From Devosia neptuniae (GTDB lineage Bacteria > Pseudomonadota > Alphaproteobacteria > Rhizobiales > Devosiaceae): a stretch of 64,000 nucleotides of DNA. Numbering within the stretch: position 1 is the stretch's first letter; the number at the start of each line of letters is the position of its first letter. The notes below the pieces were generated by a model. It saw only the letters and a list, made by a program, of their open reading frames with translations. It was not told the DNA's origin and searched no databases. This document shows positions 36,457-45,914 of this stretch, in pieces. The translations under genes were made by a program, and so were the position numbers. The stretch covers positions 3,034,501 to 3,098,500 of the forward strand of contig NZ_CP104965.1 in assembly GCF_025452235.1 (NCBI RefSeq), given 5' to 3'.

Positions 36457-37950
36457 CTACGCTTTCGCCTTGCGCTTCTTCAGCACCATGCCCTTGACCG
36501 CCAGCAGGCGCTTGCGGGCCAGCACCAGGATTGCACCGCCATACACTGCCGCGCACACGGCCACTGTTGCCGCCAGCCGCAGCACGGGGTGGGCGTCGAC
36601 CAGCTCCAGCTTCACAAAGATTCCCGCGCCGATCATCAGCGCTGTCGCCAGCACGGGCGTGGCGAAGGTCCCCAGATACGCCCAGGCCGATACCCGCAGG
36701 ATGCGGATGACCATGTGCACCGAGGGCGGCCACATGATGAAATTCTGGATGACGATGGCCAGCGTCAGCGCGTTGACGCCCCACTTGTAGAACAGGACGA
36801 CATAAAGCACCGTCGTGACCTGCTTGCCGATCAGGTAATAGAACCATAGATCGGCCTGGCCCTGGCTTTTGACCAGGGACGATTGCAGCACGCCGATGCT
36901 GGTGATCAGGCCCAGCAGGCAGAAGGCCTGCACGGCCGGAACCGCTTCCACCCAATTGTGCCCAAAGGCCAGCGGCACGAAATCGTCGGCAATCAGCGCC
37001 AGCCCCATGAAGACGGGGAAGGACAGCACGGACGAGGCGAAGGTGCCGAGGAAATAGGCCTCGCGCAACTTGTCGCGCTCGTTCTGCAGCGAGGACAGCA
37101 GCGCGTAGGACACCGAGCTGAGCGCGCCGGTGATGAGGTCGGTCAATATCTGGAAAATGCGGCGGGCAAAGCTGTAAATGCCAAGCCCGGCGGGCCCGAG
37201 TAGCGTGCCGATCAGCAATTGATCGATGCTGACCAGGGTGATGATGCGATTGCCCGAGGCGAAAAGTCCGAAGCTGGCCAGCTCGCGCAGGGCCTGGAAG
37301 CTGAAGCGGAATTTGGGGAGCCAGCGCACCGAGACCAGCGCGCCGATACAGGTGGTGATGGCGGTGGCGAGTTGTGAGAAAGCCAGTGCCCAGAGACCGA
37401 ACCCCAGCCATAGCAGCGCCAGGCACAGCAATGCCGCGACGACCGAGGCCACAGTGGTCCGCATCGCCAGCTTCTTGAACGACATGGAGCGGACCAGCAG
37501 CGCATTGGGCACTGCCGCCGCCATATCGAAAATCACCCTGATGCCGATAAAGGGGAGGAGGGCGTTGAGAATGGGTTCGTTGAGCTGATTGGCCAGCGGA
37601 AAGGCGGCAAAGCACAGCCCGGCATAAATCAGTAGCGCCGCTCCGGTGCAGAGCCAGAACACGGTATCGAGATGGCGCGGCTCGATTTTGCTGCGCTGGA
37701 TAATGGCTTCGCTGAACCCGGCCGGGGCGATGGCGGTGCCGAGCATGGCAATGCTGGCGGCATAGGAGACGATGCCGAATTCGGCCGGCGAGAGCACGCG
37801 CGAGGTCGCCATGAAGACCAGAATGCCGAGCGCCGCCGGCGCGAAGCTGTTGACCACCGACCAGAGCACGCCGCGAATGGCTGCGCCGGACCGGTTGGTG
37901 CGGACATGGTCGAGCACAGGGCCGCGACCGATCTCATTGGTAACACTCAT
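36457..37950 (-). CDS. Oligosaccharide flippase (Wzx/ExoT-like)
   Basis: About 497 residues with roughly 12-14 hydrophobic segments, MOP-superfamily polysaccharide transporter. The start ATG 37950 (MSVTNEIGRGP) was chosen; the longer frame to 38118 runs into the glycosyltransferase. Likely flips lipid-linked exopolysaccharide repeat units across the inner membrane. Last gene of the leftward exopolysaccharide operon. Confidence 0.88.
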   Translation of the reverse strand: MSVTNEIGRGPVLDHVRTNRSGAAIRGVLWSVVNSFAPAALGILVFMATSRVLSPAEFGIVSYAASIAMLGTAIAPAGFSEAIIQRSKIEPRHLDTVFWLCTGAALLIYAGLCFAAFPLANQLNEPILNALLPFIGIRVIFDMAAAVPNALLVRSMSFKKLAMRTTVASVVAALLCLALLWLGFGLWALAFSQLATAITTCIGALVSVRWLPKFRFSFQALRELASFGLFASGNRIITLVSIDQLLIGTLLGPAGLGIYSFARRIFQILTDLITGALSSVSYALLSSLQNERDKLREAYFLGTFASSVLSFPVFMGLALIADDFVPLAFGHNWVEAVPAVQAFCLLGLITSIGVLQSSLVKSQGQADLWFYYLIGKQVTTVLYVVLFYKWGVNALTLAIVIQNFIMWPPSVHMVIRILRVSAWAYLGTFATPVLATALMIGAGIFVKLELVDAHPVLRLAATVAVCAAVYGGAILVLARKRLLAVKGMVLKKRKAKA

Positions 37951-37999
37951 ATTTACTCGATACGGGCCGGTTATTTGCTGCCCGTGGGGGCGGAATGAC

Positions 38000-38995
38000 T
38001 CAACGTTGCACGGCCGGCAGCCGCGATTGCACGAAGGCGTGGAAATCCGGTGTGGTGCGGCCGAAGAGGCGTATGGCGAGGCCACGCGCCCGCAGGCGCA
38101 GCGCGTCCTTGAAGGCAATGGCCGATGAGGCGCCGTCCATGATCAGCGCCTTGGCGAGGCCGCTGGCCCGGGTTGGCGCCTGGGCTGCCCATTTCGGATT
38201 GGTCATGAAGCCGTCGCGCAGGCCTTTTGGGGCCGTCTGCCAGGCCAGCCGCTGCAATTCCTGCACCGAGCGCTTCAAATCAAGCTCGCGCCGCAGATAG
38301 GAGGCCTTGAGTTCGGCATTGCGGGTGGTCTGTTCGGCATTTTCCGCCCAAACGGCGAGCGGCGTCATGGCCACGTAGATCGGCTCGACGATGGAGAAGG
38401 AGCGCATATATTCCTGTAGCGTGGCGGTGCAGCCAAAGCCGATTTCGAGTTGGCACGCCGTATTGCGGGACCAGAACAGCCCGCCATTGGACACGCCGAT
38501 CCCCATCAGCAGCGACAGGCGGAATTCGTCGGGCTGGTACAGCCCTTCGACGAACAGGTCATCGAGCACGCCGCCGACGCTCAAATGGGCCGCTGTGGTG
38601 CCGCTCTTGTGCTCGACATATTGGTTGCGCAGCACGACATTGACGCCGTCCTCGCGGCAAATCCGCATGTTTTCGGCGAGGAAGTCGGGCAGAATGAGAT
38701 TGTCGTCTTCCACCACGCAGAAATAGTCGGCGTTATTGGGATTTTCGGCTGTGAAGCAGTGGTCGATATTCTTGGAGGCAAAGCGCTGCGGCGCGTTGTG
38801 GTGATAGCGGATACGGGAATCGTTGAAGCTCTCGCACACCGCCTTGCCCGCCTGGGCGGCATCGTCGTCATAGACGTCGCAGACCCAATTGGCCCAGGTT
38901 TGGTCGATCATCGATTGCAGCGCGCGTTGCAGGGCGACGGGGCGCTTGTAGGTGGGCGTGCGAATCTGGACCAGGCCGGAATTGGTTTCAGTCAT
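38000..38995 (-). CDS. Glycosyltransferase family 2
   Basis: 331 residues. GT-A start IRTPTYKRPVALQRALQSM and metal-binding DxD-like VVEDDNLILPDFL. A C-terminal segment of basic residues and helices follows the catalytic domain. Overlaps the ExoQ-like gene upstream by 4 bases. Probably adds one sugar to the exopolysaccharide repeat unit. Confidence 0.85.
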   Translation of the reverse strand: MTETNSGLVQIRTPTYKRPVALQRALQSMIDQTWANWVCDVYDDDAAQAGKAVCESFNDSRIRYHHNAPQRFASKNIDHCFTAENPNNADYFCVVEDDNLILPDFLAENMRICREDGVNVVLRNQYVEHKSGTTAAHLSVGGVLDDLFVEGLYQPDEFRLSLLMGIGVSNGGLFWSRNTACQLEIGFGCTATLQEYMRSFSIVEPIYVAMTPLAVWAENAEQTTRNAELKASYLRRELDLKRSVQELQRLAWQTAPKGLRDGFMTNPKWAAQAPTRASGLAKALIMDGASSAIAFKDALRLRARGLAIRLFGRTTPDFHAFVQSRLPAVQR

Positions 38996-40275
38996 GGTTG
39001 GACTCCGATGGGGCGAATATACACCTGCCGCGACGCGGGCAGGGGAGAGCGGCGATTGGCGCGCAATTCGTGCAGCACGCCCTGGGCACCATAGATGAAG
39101 GTCACCACCACCAGGATCGAGCGCACGGAAAACTCGAAGAAGACTTCGACTTCGATGAAGCTGCGCAGGATGACCAGCAATTGCAGGCCGACCAGGAACG
39201 CGTTTTGCGGATTGGGCCGCAGGATGGTGGCGATCACGATCAGCAGAAAGCCGCCATAAATGAGGAAAGCCTGCAGGCCGACGCCAATCAGGCCGATTTC
39301 TACGGCGTTGGAAATATAAGTGTTGTGGAAGTTGAAGCCCGAGCCCGAGGGCACGAGGAACATAGCCCAGAGCTGTTCAGCGGGCGCAAAGCCGGCCACC
39401 CAGAAGGCGCGGAAGCCAATGCCCTGCAGCGGCCGTTCTGCAATGAAGGTGAAGGCGGTGGCCCACAGATCCGTGCGCCCGGTCAGCGTCGGGTCCTTGC
39501 CCGAGCCTTCGAGAATTTCCGACAGCAACGTCTGGCCATTGGCCATGATGAACAAGCCCAAGGCCGCTCCAACGATGATGACGCCCAGCGTCATGAACAG
39601 CTTCTGATTGCCGGTCAGGCGTCCTGTCAGCAGCAATAGCACCATGACGGCGACGCAGGGGACGACCATCATGATGGCGCCAGCTGATTGCGCCAGGACC
39701 ATCAAAGGCCCGGAAATCAGCAGGCCGGCCAGAGCCCCCAGCCGCAGCAAAAGCCCGGCATGGCGATCGACGACGACCGCCAGCGAGGTCAAGGCGAAGA
39801 CGGCGATATGGGCCGCAAAGGCGTTCTTGCTGCCAAAAATGCCCAGCCAGGGCGCCCCGGACGGCCGATTGCCGATGGTGACGCTGGCCAATATCCCCAC
39901 GGCGTAGACGACGAACAGGGCTCGCACGAGAGTCGTCGGCTTGACTCGTCCGGCCATCACCACGGCGATGGCGAGTGTGATCATCAGCTGGATCGAGGCC
40001 CGCAGCGTGATCTCGGGATATTGCGACCACAGCGTCGACAGCATGCAATAGGCCGGTAGCAACAGCAGGAACCACCAGCGGGCGACCAGAGTGATGCTTT
40101 GCTGGGGATCGCTGATCAGCAGCAGCCCGCCAAAGCCGAGAAAGGCCATAGCGGCTAACGAGCCGACCAAGGCGTTCAGCACCAGTCCTGACAGGGCCAG
40201 CACGGTGAAGGTGGCGGCAAGATCGATATCGACCAGAGGCCCGGCAATGCCGCGGCGGCGCAGTAGCCGTGTCAT
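38992..40275 (-). CDS. O-antigen ligase/ExoQ-like polysaccharide polymerase
   Basis: 427 residues with about 10-12 hydrophobic segments and the Wzy_C/ExoQ-type region around FHNTYISNAVEIGLIG (periplasmic loop with His and Asn). Such proteins polymerise or ligate repeat units at the periplasmic face. Coupled by 4-base overlaps to glycosyltransferases on both sides. Confidence 0.85.
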   Translation of the reverse strand: MTRLLRRRGIAGPLVDIDLAATFTVLALSGLVLNALVGSLAAMAFLGFGGLLLISDPQQSITLVARWWFLLLLPAYCMLSTLWSQYPEITLRASIQLMITLAIAVVMAGRVKPTTLVRALFVVYAVGILASVTIGNRPSGAPWLGIFGSKNAFAAHIAVFALTSLAVVVDRHAGLLLRLGALAGLLISGPLMVLAQSAGAIMMVVPCVAVMVLLLLTGRLTGNQKLFMTLGVIIVGAALGLFIMANGQTLLSEILEGSGKDPTLTGRTDLWATAFTFIAERPLQGIGFRAFWVAGFAPAEQLWAMFLVPSGSGFNFHNTYISNAVEIGLIGVGLQAFLIYGGFLLIVIATILRPNPQNAFLVGLQLLVILRSFIEVEVFFEFSVRSILVVVTFIYGAQGVLHELRANRRSPLPASRQVYIRPIGVQP

Positions 40276-41477
40276 GTCGCCACCGCCGGCGCATTGGTCG
40301 CGAGCTGGTTACGGATCGGCGTGGGCGCAGCGGCAGCCGGAATGAATCCGGCGGCATAGCGGGCGGCAGCGTCCTTGGCGATGATCTGGTGAGCGTTTGC
40401 GCCTTGCGTCGCGAGCGCCAACCAGGCCGGATCGCGGCGGAAACGGGGCCAGTCTACCTTTTGGCTCGGCACATAGGGGGGCAGGGTGGCATGTTTATCG
40501 ACGTTCAGTAGGCCGGCACTCGCTGCAACCTGCGGCGTGGCAGCACGGCGCTGCCGGCCTTCGGTGAACGAGTTCCATAGCCGCCGCAACAGGGCAGGGC
40601 GCCGCGCGATGATTTTGAGGACGGTGCCCGGCGAACGAGCCTTGATTGCCTCCACCAGCCGGCCGAAATCCAGCGCGCCCTGCAAGGCATCGCGGCGCTG
40701 CGCAAAGGCATGGGCCAGGCCGGCCTCGGGCTTGATCCCAGCCAGCAATTGCGCCTGATTGGCCAGCATGGCGCCAACATCGTTGGTCGACAGCCGGTGG
40801 GAAATCGAGCCGCTGTGGCGGCGGTATAAATACCAGGGTTCCGGCACAATCCACATGCTGGCGCCGGCCAGCAGCGTGCGCAGCAGCAGATCGTAATCCT
40901 CGCCGATCCGCAGGGTTTCGTCATAGCGCAGCAGACCCAGCGCCTCGGCACGGATCAGGGGCTTGAGATAGCCGAGCGCGGGCAGCTTGCCATCCATGCC
41001 GGCGGTCACCCAGGCTTCGGCACTGACGGGGAATGGTTTGTCGTGGTCGGCCAACAGCAGGGTCGGCGGGCTGCCGTCCTCGTGGAAATGCAGCAGGTCA
41101 TCGGCCACGATATCGGCCTTGAAATGCGCCGCCGCGGCCAGCAAGCGCTCGAGCCGTTCGGGATGCACGATATCGTCGGAATCAATGATGGCGATCCATT
41201 GCCCGCGGGCCCGCGCCAGCGCCAGGTTGCGCGTGCGGGCCGGGCCGCCATTCTGCGGCGAGGCGAGCAGCCGCACGCGCTCGTCGCGCGCCATGATGGA
41301 GGTTACTACCGACACGCTATCGTCGGGCGAAGCGTCGTCTGAAACGATGATTTCGAGATTGCCCATGGTCTGGGCCAGCACGGATTCCAGCGCACGCGCC
41401 AATGTCGCGCCGCCGCGGTAATTCGCCATGATGACGGAAACCGTCGGAATCCCCTGCTGTGCGCGCGTGGGCTGCAT
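40272..41477 (-). CDS. Glycosyltransferase family 2, ExoO-like
   Basis: 401 residues: GT-A domain with VSVIMANYRGGATL, IIVSDDASPDDS and the DxD-like IIDSDDIVHPERL, plus the acceptor region IGEDYDLLLRTL. A long Ala/Arg-rich C-terminal extension follows. Overlaps the ExoQ-like gene by 4 bases and follows the coiled-coil gene after 54 bases. Confidence 0.87.
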   Translation of the reverse strand: MQPTRAQQGIPTVSVIMANYRGGATLARALESVLAQTMGNLEIIVSDDASPDDSVSVVTSIMARDERVRLLASPQNGGPARTRNLALARARGQWIAIIDSDDIVHPERLERLLAAAAHFKADIVADDLLHFHEDGSPPTLLLADHDKPFPVSAEAWVTAGMDGKLPALGYLKPLIRAEALGLLRYDETLRIGEDYDLLLRTLLAGASMWIVPEPWYLYRRHSGSISHRLSTNDVGAMLANQAQLLAGIKPEAGLAHAFAQRRDALQGALDFGRLVEAIKARSPGTVLKIIARRPALLRRLWNSFTEGRQRRAATPQVAASAGLLNVDKHATLPPYVPSQKVDWPRFRRDPAWLALATQGANAHQIIAKDAAARYAAGFIPAAAAPTPIRNQLATNAPAVAT

Positions 41478-41531
41478 GGCGAGCTCCGGTTCGAAAGATT
41501 GCCAGGCGCCAACAGGCGCCGGCTTGTCCCG

Positions 41532-41891
41532 TCAGGCCTGCGGCGCCGTAGCGTCGAGAGTGGCCAGCACGGTTTTGAGCTGTTGCATATGCTCGCTGAT
41601 CTGGCCGATCCTGAGGCGGGCCGCAGCGGCATTGCGCTCGGCGTCCTCGATGGCGCCTTCGTCTTCTTCCGAGCGGGTGCCGAACTCGCCCGAATTGTCG
41701 ATCAGATTGGTGGCCTGGGCATAGTAGACGTCGAGGCGTGTCTGCAGGCCTTCGCGTTCCCGCTGAGCCCCCTCGATTGCCGCCAGCAGCGAGCGGCGGA
41801 CCGTCATGAAACGGTCCTTGTCGGTGCTGGCGTCGCGCGAAGGATCACGGGTGCGGAAGAGGCGCGTGCCGACGGAAAGGATCGAAGCCAT
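41532..41891 (-). CDS. Small coiled-coil hypothetical protein in the exopolysaccharide operon
   Basis: 119 residues. Predicted helical, with heptad-like stretches (SLLAAIEGAQREREGLQTRL and AAAARLRIGQISEHMQQLK). No signal peptide or membrane segment. Sits 17 bases after the ExoY-like gene, so co-transcribed. I do not recognise it; a regulatory or scaffolding role in exopolysaccharide assembly is speculation. Confidence 0.7.
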   Translation of the reverse strand: MASILSVGTRLFRTRDPSRDASTDKDRFMTVRRSLLAAIEGAQREREGLQTRLDVYYAQATNLIDNSGEFGTRSEEDEGAIEDAERNAAAARLRIGQISEHMQQLKTVLATLDATAPQA

Positions 41892-41908
41892 TCATCGCCT
41901 CCTGTAGT

Positions 41909-42580
41909 CTAGCGGCTGCCCGTGCGCATCAGCACGACCTTGACGGTGCGCAGCATAATAACAATGTCACCGATGAAGGACCAGTTACGAGCATATTCGG
42001 CGTCGAGCCGGACGCGCTGTTCATAGTCCACGTCGCTGCGGCCGCTAACCTGCCACAGGCCGGTCAGGCCCGGACGCATGCTGGCATAGGCAGTGATGTC
42101 GTTGGCATAGCGAACGATTTCGTCCTGCACGATGGGACGGGGCCCCACCAGGCTCATGTCGCCGCGAATGATGTTGATCAGCTGGGGCAATTCGTCGAGG
42201 CTGGTGTCGCGCAGGAACTTGCCCAGCGGGGTAATGCGCGGATCGTTGCGCAGCTTCTGGGTCGCTTCCCACTCTTCGCGGGCCAGCGGGAACATTTCGA
42301 GGTGCCGTTCCAGCGCCTCTTTGGAATTGACGATCATGGAGCGGAACTTGAGGCAGCGGAACTTCTTGCCGCGATGTCCGACCCGTTCATGGGAGAAAAA
42401 TACCGGTCCCCGATCGATCGAGAACATGGTGACCATGATGAAAAAGATCGCCGGAAGCGCGCAAAAGAGCATGATGGATGCAATCGTGACATCGAATGCT
42501 CGTTTCAGCGCGCCGCCCTTGGGCGACTTGGTTTGGGTCTCGATGCCCGAGAGATCGAGGCCTGCGTTGACTATCGACAT
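41909..42580 (-). CDS. Undecaprenyl-phosphate sugar phosphotransferase (ExoY-like)
   Basis: 223 residues of the bacterial sugar-transferase family. One N-terminal transmembrane segment (FDVTIASIMLFCALPAIFFIM), then FRCLKFRSM, TSLDELPQLINIIRGDMSLVG and RPGLTGLWQVSGRS. It primes exopolysaccharide synthesis by moving a hexose-phosphate to undecaprenyl phosphate. First gene of the leftward operon; upstream DNA carries palindromes. Confidence 0.92.
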   Translation of the reverse strand: MSIVNAGLDLSGIETQTKSPKGGALKRAFDVTIASIMLFCALPAIFFIMVTMFSIDRGPVFFSHERVGHRGKKFRCLKFRSMIVNSKEALERHLEMFPLAREEWEATQKLRNDPRITPLGKFLRDTSLDELPQLINIIRGDMSLVGPRPIVQDEIVRYANDITAYASMRPGLTGLWQVSGRSDVDYEQRVRLDAEYARNWSFIGDIVIMLRTVKVVLMRTGSR

Positions 42581-42931
42581 TTTTGTTCACCCGCCATGTT
42601 GAACGTAGTTCGAGTTGCTACTGTGCTTTTCGTGTCCAGCTGTAATGGTTTGCGATGATGCCCCGGTGCCGCAGGGCGGGGGGCCGTGATTACCGCAGTC
42701 CCGCCCGGATGTCTCCGCTGCGAGGGTTCGTAGCAAACGCTTGATGTTTGCCGACTTCTGTCGGTTTGGTCCTGCAAAGGCGCGGTTCGCTCAAAAGCAA
42801 ATCAAGCGCATGTTTGCGGGATCAAAATGATCACGATTATGTGGGGCAGGCAACAGCGTACGCGCATGGCTGTCATGCGGGCACGTGATCATGAGATGAT
42901 CACAATTGGCAGGATGGGAGGTGGCGGAGGG
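42581..42931. other. Control region upstream of the ExoY-like operon
   Basis: About 350 bases without a gene. It contains three ATGATCAC-type half-sites: one at 42827-42834 and two forming the perfect 19-bp palindrome at 42885-42903. The operon promoter should lie here but I cannot assign -35/-10 boxes with confidence. Confidence 0.5.
42885..42903. promoter_or_regulatory. Perfect 19-bp palindrome, candidate operator
   Basis: GTGATCATGAGATGATCAC, 8-bp arms around GAG, just after the end of the small membrane-protein gene's stop codon region. A third ATGATCAC half-site lies at 42827-42834. The binding protein is unknown. Confidence 0.5.
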
Positions 42932-43117
42932 TTACCGCGCGAAGACGAAGATGATGCCGTTCCACAGCAGGTAGACGCCGACCCAGGCGAGGACGATCAC
43001 GGCCAGCGCGGTCATGCCAGTAGGCCAACGGCTCCAGATCTGGCTCCGAAGATTGGCGACGGGTGCCCCGACGCCGTTTTCTGCGGCGCCTTTCTTGTCG
43101 TGTCCGTCCTGGCTCAT
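42932..43117 (-). CDS. Small single-helix membrane protein
   Basis: 61 residues: a polar N-terminal half and one transmembrane helix (MTALAVIVLAWVGVYLLWNG) near the C-terminus. GCAGGAG precedes its ATG, supporting translation. No recognised family. It is transcribed toward the exopolysaccharide operon region. Confidence 0.6.
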   Translation of the reverse strand: MSQDGHDKKGAAENGVGAPVANLRSQIWSRWPTGMTALAVIVLAWVGVYLLWNGIIFVFAR

Positions 43118-43520
43118 GTTCTGGCTCCTGCCCCAAACGTTGCGATACTGGCAACTCCGTGCCGTCTATCGCAAACCTCGGAAAACTACCCTAACGTCTA
43201 TAGTGAAATTTTCAGCAATGGATGAGTTCAAGCAACTGGTAAACGCACGACAGCGTTTCCAGTGCCACGACTTGCACAAAATACCGAAAACCTCACCGCC
43301 TTATTGCTCTGGCGGCTTCACACAATAGAAACGCTATATAGCGTTCACCGCCCCGCCACAAGCGGCGGCAAATCAACTTTAGGACTAGCACTAATGGCGT
43401 GGAGTGGCGGTGGGTGGTGCTGCCGATCGCCGGAGCGGAGATATTGCCCTCGACCACCGCGCGACCCGTCGCGGTCCGACAAGCGGCGTTGCTCGAGTAA
43501 TCTGCTCCGCGCAAACAAAC
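43118..43520. other. Gene-free stretch with a perfect 16-bp palindrome
   Basis: About 400 bases. Contains AACGCTATATAGCGTT at 43330-43345 and otherwise AT-richer sequence without a credible gene. The plus-strand composition changes from G-rich to C-rich around here. Confidence 0.45.
43330..43345. promoter_or_regulatory. Perfect 16-bp palindrome of unknown role
   Basis: AACGCTATATAGCGTT, fully symmetric, in the gene-free stretch upstream of the small membrane-protein gene and downstream of the ROK/P-loop gene. Confidence 0.4.
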
Positions 43521-44939
43521 CTAAAGCGCCTCCGGCCAGTGCCCGGCAATCCAGCTCGCCATCGCCCCTATATCGGTCGCCTTGGTCGTATCCACGTCAA
43601 ACACTGGTCCGCGACCCACCGGCTCCGCACGTGCCACCAGCGCCGCCAATTCCGGCAAATACGCCGCCCCCGGATGCCCCGGCAGCCGATCCTCCAACCG
43701 GCCGGCATAGCGCTCCACCACCACCTCGGCCGGCGCCTGGCACCAGATTTCCAGCGTTTCGCTCACTCCCGCCATAGTCAGGTGGCTTTCGAGCAGTTCA
43801 CGTGACTGAAACCCGAACCAGGCATCCACAATTACCGTGGTCCCCGCCGGCGCATCCGCCACCAGCGACCAGATCGCCTTGTAGCTCGCCTTGCCAAGCG
43901 TGCGGTTGAACTTCCGGTCCACCCCCTCGATCACCTCAAGAAACGGGTTCTTGACCGTATCGAGCGTCAATAGCGGCCATCCGGTTTGTACCGACAAAGC
44001 ATGCGCCACCTGGCTCTTGCCACTGGCCGGCACGCCATTGACCAGCACGGCCCGCTTGCGCCCTCGCGCCGCAAATCGGTCCATGGCGCAACGCGCCGCA
44101 CCGATCACGCCAGCGTCGTCGCCCAATTGCGCCGCTACAATCGGGCTCTGATACCAGCAATTCTCCGCCGGAATCCCCGCCAGCGCCGCCACAGCCCGTC
44201 CGCCCATGCCACCACCCAGCAGCACCAGATCAGGATCAAGCGTCGCCACCAGCCCATCAATGGCCCGCCGCAGCGGCCCCGCCCAGGCGGTCAACACCGC
44301 CGATGCCTGCGCATCGCCCTGGTCGCGGCGTTCCAGCAATGTGTCGGCATTGGTGCCGGGCGGCAGCCCCGCCTCGCAGACATGCCGGCCAAACGCCGTG
44401 CCGGAGCTCAGTGTCTCCACGCATCCCCGCCGCCCGCAAGCGCAGAGCAGCCCATCAGGCGCCACCACCACATGTCCGAACTGCCCGGCCGTGCTCCGCC
44501 CACGCAGCAAATGCCCATGGTCCAGTGCTGCCCCGCCAATGCCGGTGCCGATGGTCAGCATGACGAGGTTCTGCTTGCCCTGTCCGGCGCCAAACGCGGC
44601 CTCGCCGAGCAGCGCCATGCTGCAATCATTTTCCAGCACCACGAATTGCCCGGTCGCCTCGCGCAGCAATTGCGCGAAGGGCAGCTTCGACAGATCGACA
44701 TAGCCGCCCGAAAACACAATTCCGGTGCTGCCATCGACCCGCCCCGGCACGCCGACGCCAATGCCGGCAATGCCATCGACCATCAATTGGCCGATCAAAT
44801 CGATCGTGGTGGCCAGCACCTGTTGCGGATCGGCCGAACTCGGCGCCCGCACGCTGGCCAATATCTGTCCGCTGTTGCTGACCCGGGCGGCGCGCACATG
44901 CGTGCCCCCGATATCGACGCCAATAGCCGTCTGCCCCAT
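43521..44939 (-). CDS. ROK-family sugar kinase fused to a P-loop kinase-like domain
   Basis: 472 residues in two parts. Residues 1-290 are a ROK domain with phosphate motif GVDIGGTHVRAA, catalytic-region END and zinc motif CACGRRGCVETL. Residues about 295-472 are a separate P-loop domain with Walker A NGVPASGKS at 301-309, resembling gluconate/shikimate-like small-molecule kinases. The ATG 44939 start was preferred to 44993. It follows the aldolase gene by 16 bases, so they form an operon divergent from a SorC regulator. Which sugar each half acts on is unknown. Confidence 0.85.
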   Translation of the reverse strand: MGQTAIGVDIGGTHVRAARVSNSGQILASVRAPSSADPQQVLATTIDLIGQLMVDGIAGIGVGVPGRVDGSTGIVFSGGYVDLSKLPFAQLLREATGQFVVLENDCSMALLGEAAFGAGQGKQNLVMLTIGTGIGGAALDHGHLLRGRSTAGQFGHVVVAPDGLLCACGRRGCVETLSSGTAFGRHVCEAGLPPGTNADTLLERRDQGDAQASAVLTAWAGPLRRAIDGLVATLDPDLVLLGGGMGGRAVAALAGIPAENCWYQSPIVAAQLGDDAGVIGAARCAMDRFAARGRKRAVLVNGVPASGKSQVAHALSVQTGWPLLTLDTVKNPFLEVIEGVDRKFNRTLGKASYKAIWSLVADAPAGTTVIVDAWFGFQSRELLESHLTMAGVSETLEIWCQAPAEVVVERYAGRLEDRLPGHPGAAYLPELAALVARAEPVGRGPVFDVDTTKATDIGAMASWIAGHWPEAL

Positions 44940-44955
44940 GGCACGCTCCCAACGC

Positions 44956-45870
44956 TCAGGCGACCCGCGTCTTATGGGCGCTATAGCGGGCAATCACCGC
45001 CTGAATTTCGCGCAGGCGCGGCACGGCAATGGTCTCCAGCCGCTGCTTGGTCTCGGCCCTGTCCAGCGAGATACAATCCTTCCACAAGGACCGCCCCGCA
45101 ATCACCCCCGAGGCGCCATTGTGCATGGCGATCTCGACCTGTTGCAAGAAGGTTGCGTGATCCACCCCGGCCGACAGGATCGCCCACGGGACTTCCCCGC
45201 ACAGACGGGTGACCTCGGCACAAGATTCGGGCGAGCCGGGGTAGGGGAGCTTGAGCACCTTGGAACCCACATCAAGGCAAAGCCGCGTGCCGCCCTGGAT
45301 CAGCTCGGGAATCTTGGCCGCATAGGCCTCCTTGCTTTCCCCTTCGAGCGCATAGGTCAGAAATTCCACCACCAGCAACAGGTCCTCGCTGGCGAAATCG
45401 GCAATAACCCGTTCCAGTGTCGCCATGTTCTGACTATTGGCGGCAGGCGTGTCCGAGCGCAGATAGATCATGATCTTGCCGCCCGTGCCGCCCAACTCGC
45501 GCACCCGGCGAGCCGTGATGCCATCGACCATTTTGGAAATCCGGTAGCCTTCGGGCGAGACATCCCACCCCGATGCATCCAGCCCGATCAGCAACGCCGT
45601 ATCGCGCGACAACACGCCTTCATCCACCACCTGCGGCACAGCGCAGATCGGATCCACCAACACGCAAGACGCCTGGCTGGCGAGATAGCGAGTGATATCG
45701 GCCTTGGTATTGCCCAGCATTTCATTGCTGATCCTGGCCTGGGCCTCCGGGTCCGTCGCCAGCAGCGTGCGCATGCCCCCGCGCTGGTCGCAGGCGATCA
45801 CCATCATCGCGCCATCTTGTCCACAAATCTGGTGGTAGCCGCGTCTTTCGGCGGTGGTCATGCGTGCCAT
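44956..45870 (-). CDS. Class I aldolase of the LacD/YihT family
   Basis: 304 residues. Family-like blocks: ACDQRGGM near the N-terminus, LVDPICAVPQVV, LLVVEFLTY and LCLDVGSKVLKLPYPG, where Lys is the probable Schiff-base residue, then VPWAILSAGVDHATF. LacD cleaves tagatose 1,6-bisphosphate and YihT the sulfofructose equivalent. Here the ROK/P-loop kinase partner suggests a phosphorylated ketose substrate (inference). GAGGAG precedes ATG 45870; the upstream in-frame extension to 46074 overlaps the divergent regulator and is rejected. Confidence 0.85.
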   Translation of the reverse strand: MARMTTAERRGYHQICGQDGAMMVIACDQRGGMRTLLATDPEAQARISNEMLGNTKADITRYLASQASCVLVDPICAVPQVVDEGVLSRDTALLIGLDASGWDVSPEGYRISKMVDGITARRVRELGGTGGKIMIYLRSDTPAANSQNMATLERVIADFASEDLLLVVEFLTYALEGESKEAYAAKIPELIQGGTRLCLDVGSKVLKLPYPGSPESCAEVTRLCGEVPWAILSAGVDHATFLQQVEIAMHNGASGVIAGRSLWKDCISLDRAETKQRLETIAVPRLREIQAVIARYSAHKTRVA

Positions 45871-45914
45871 GTCGAATATGCTCCTCGTAAATTGCGACAA
45901 AGAGGCTCCGGTCA

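Noticed and set aside
43100..43520. Possible replication terminus (dif) at the composition switch
   Set aside because: No sequence resembling a XerCD dif site could be found by eye here.
43986..45212. 408-residue plus-strand frame
   Set aside because: Antisense to the ROK/P-loop and aldolase genes; Arg/His/Pro-rich composition typical of shadow frames.
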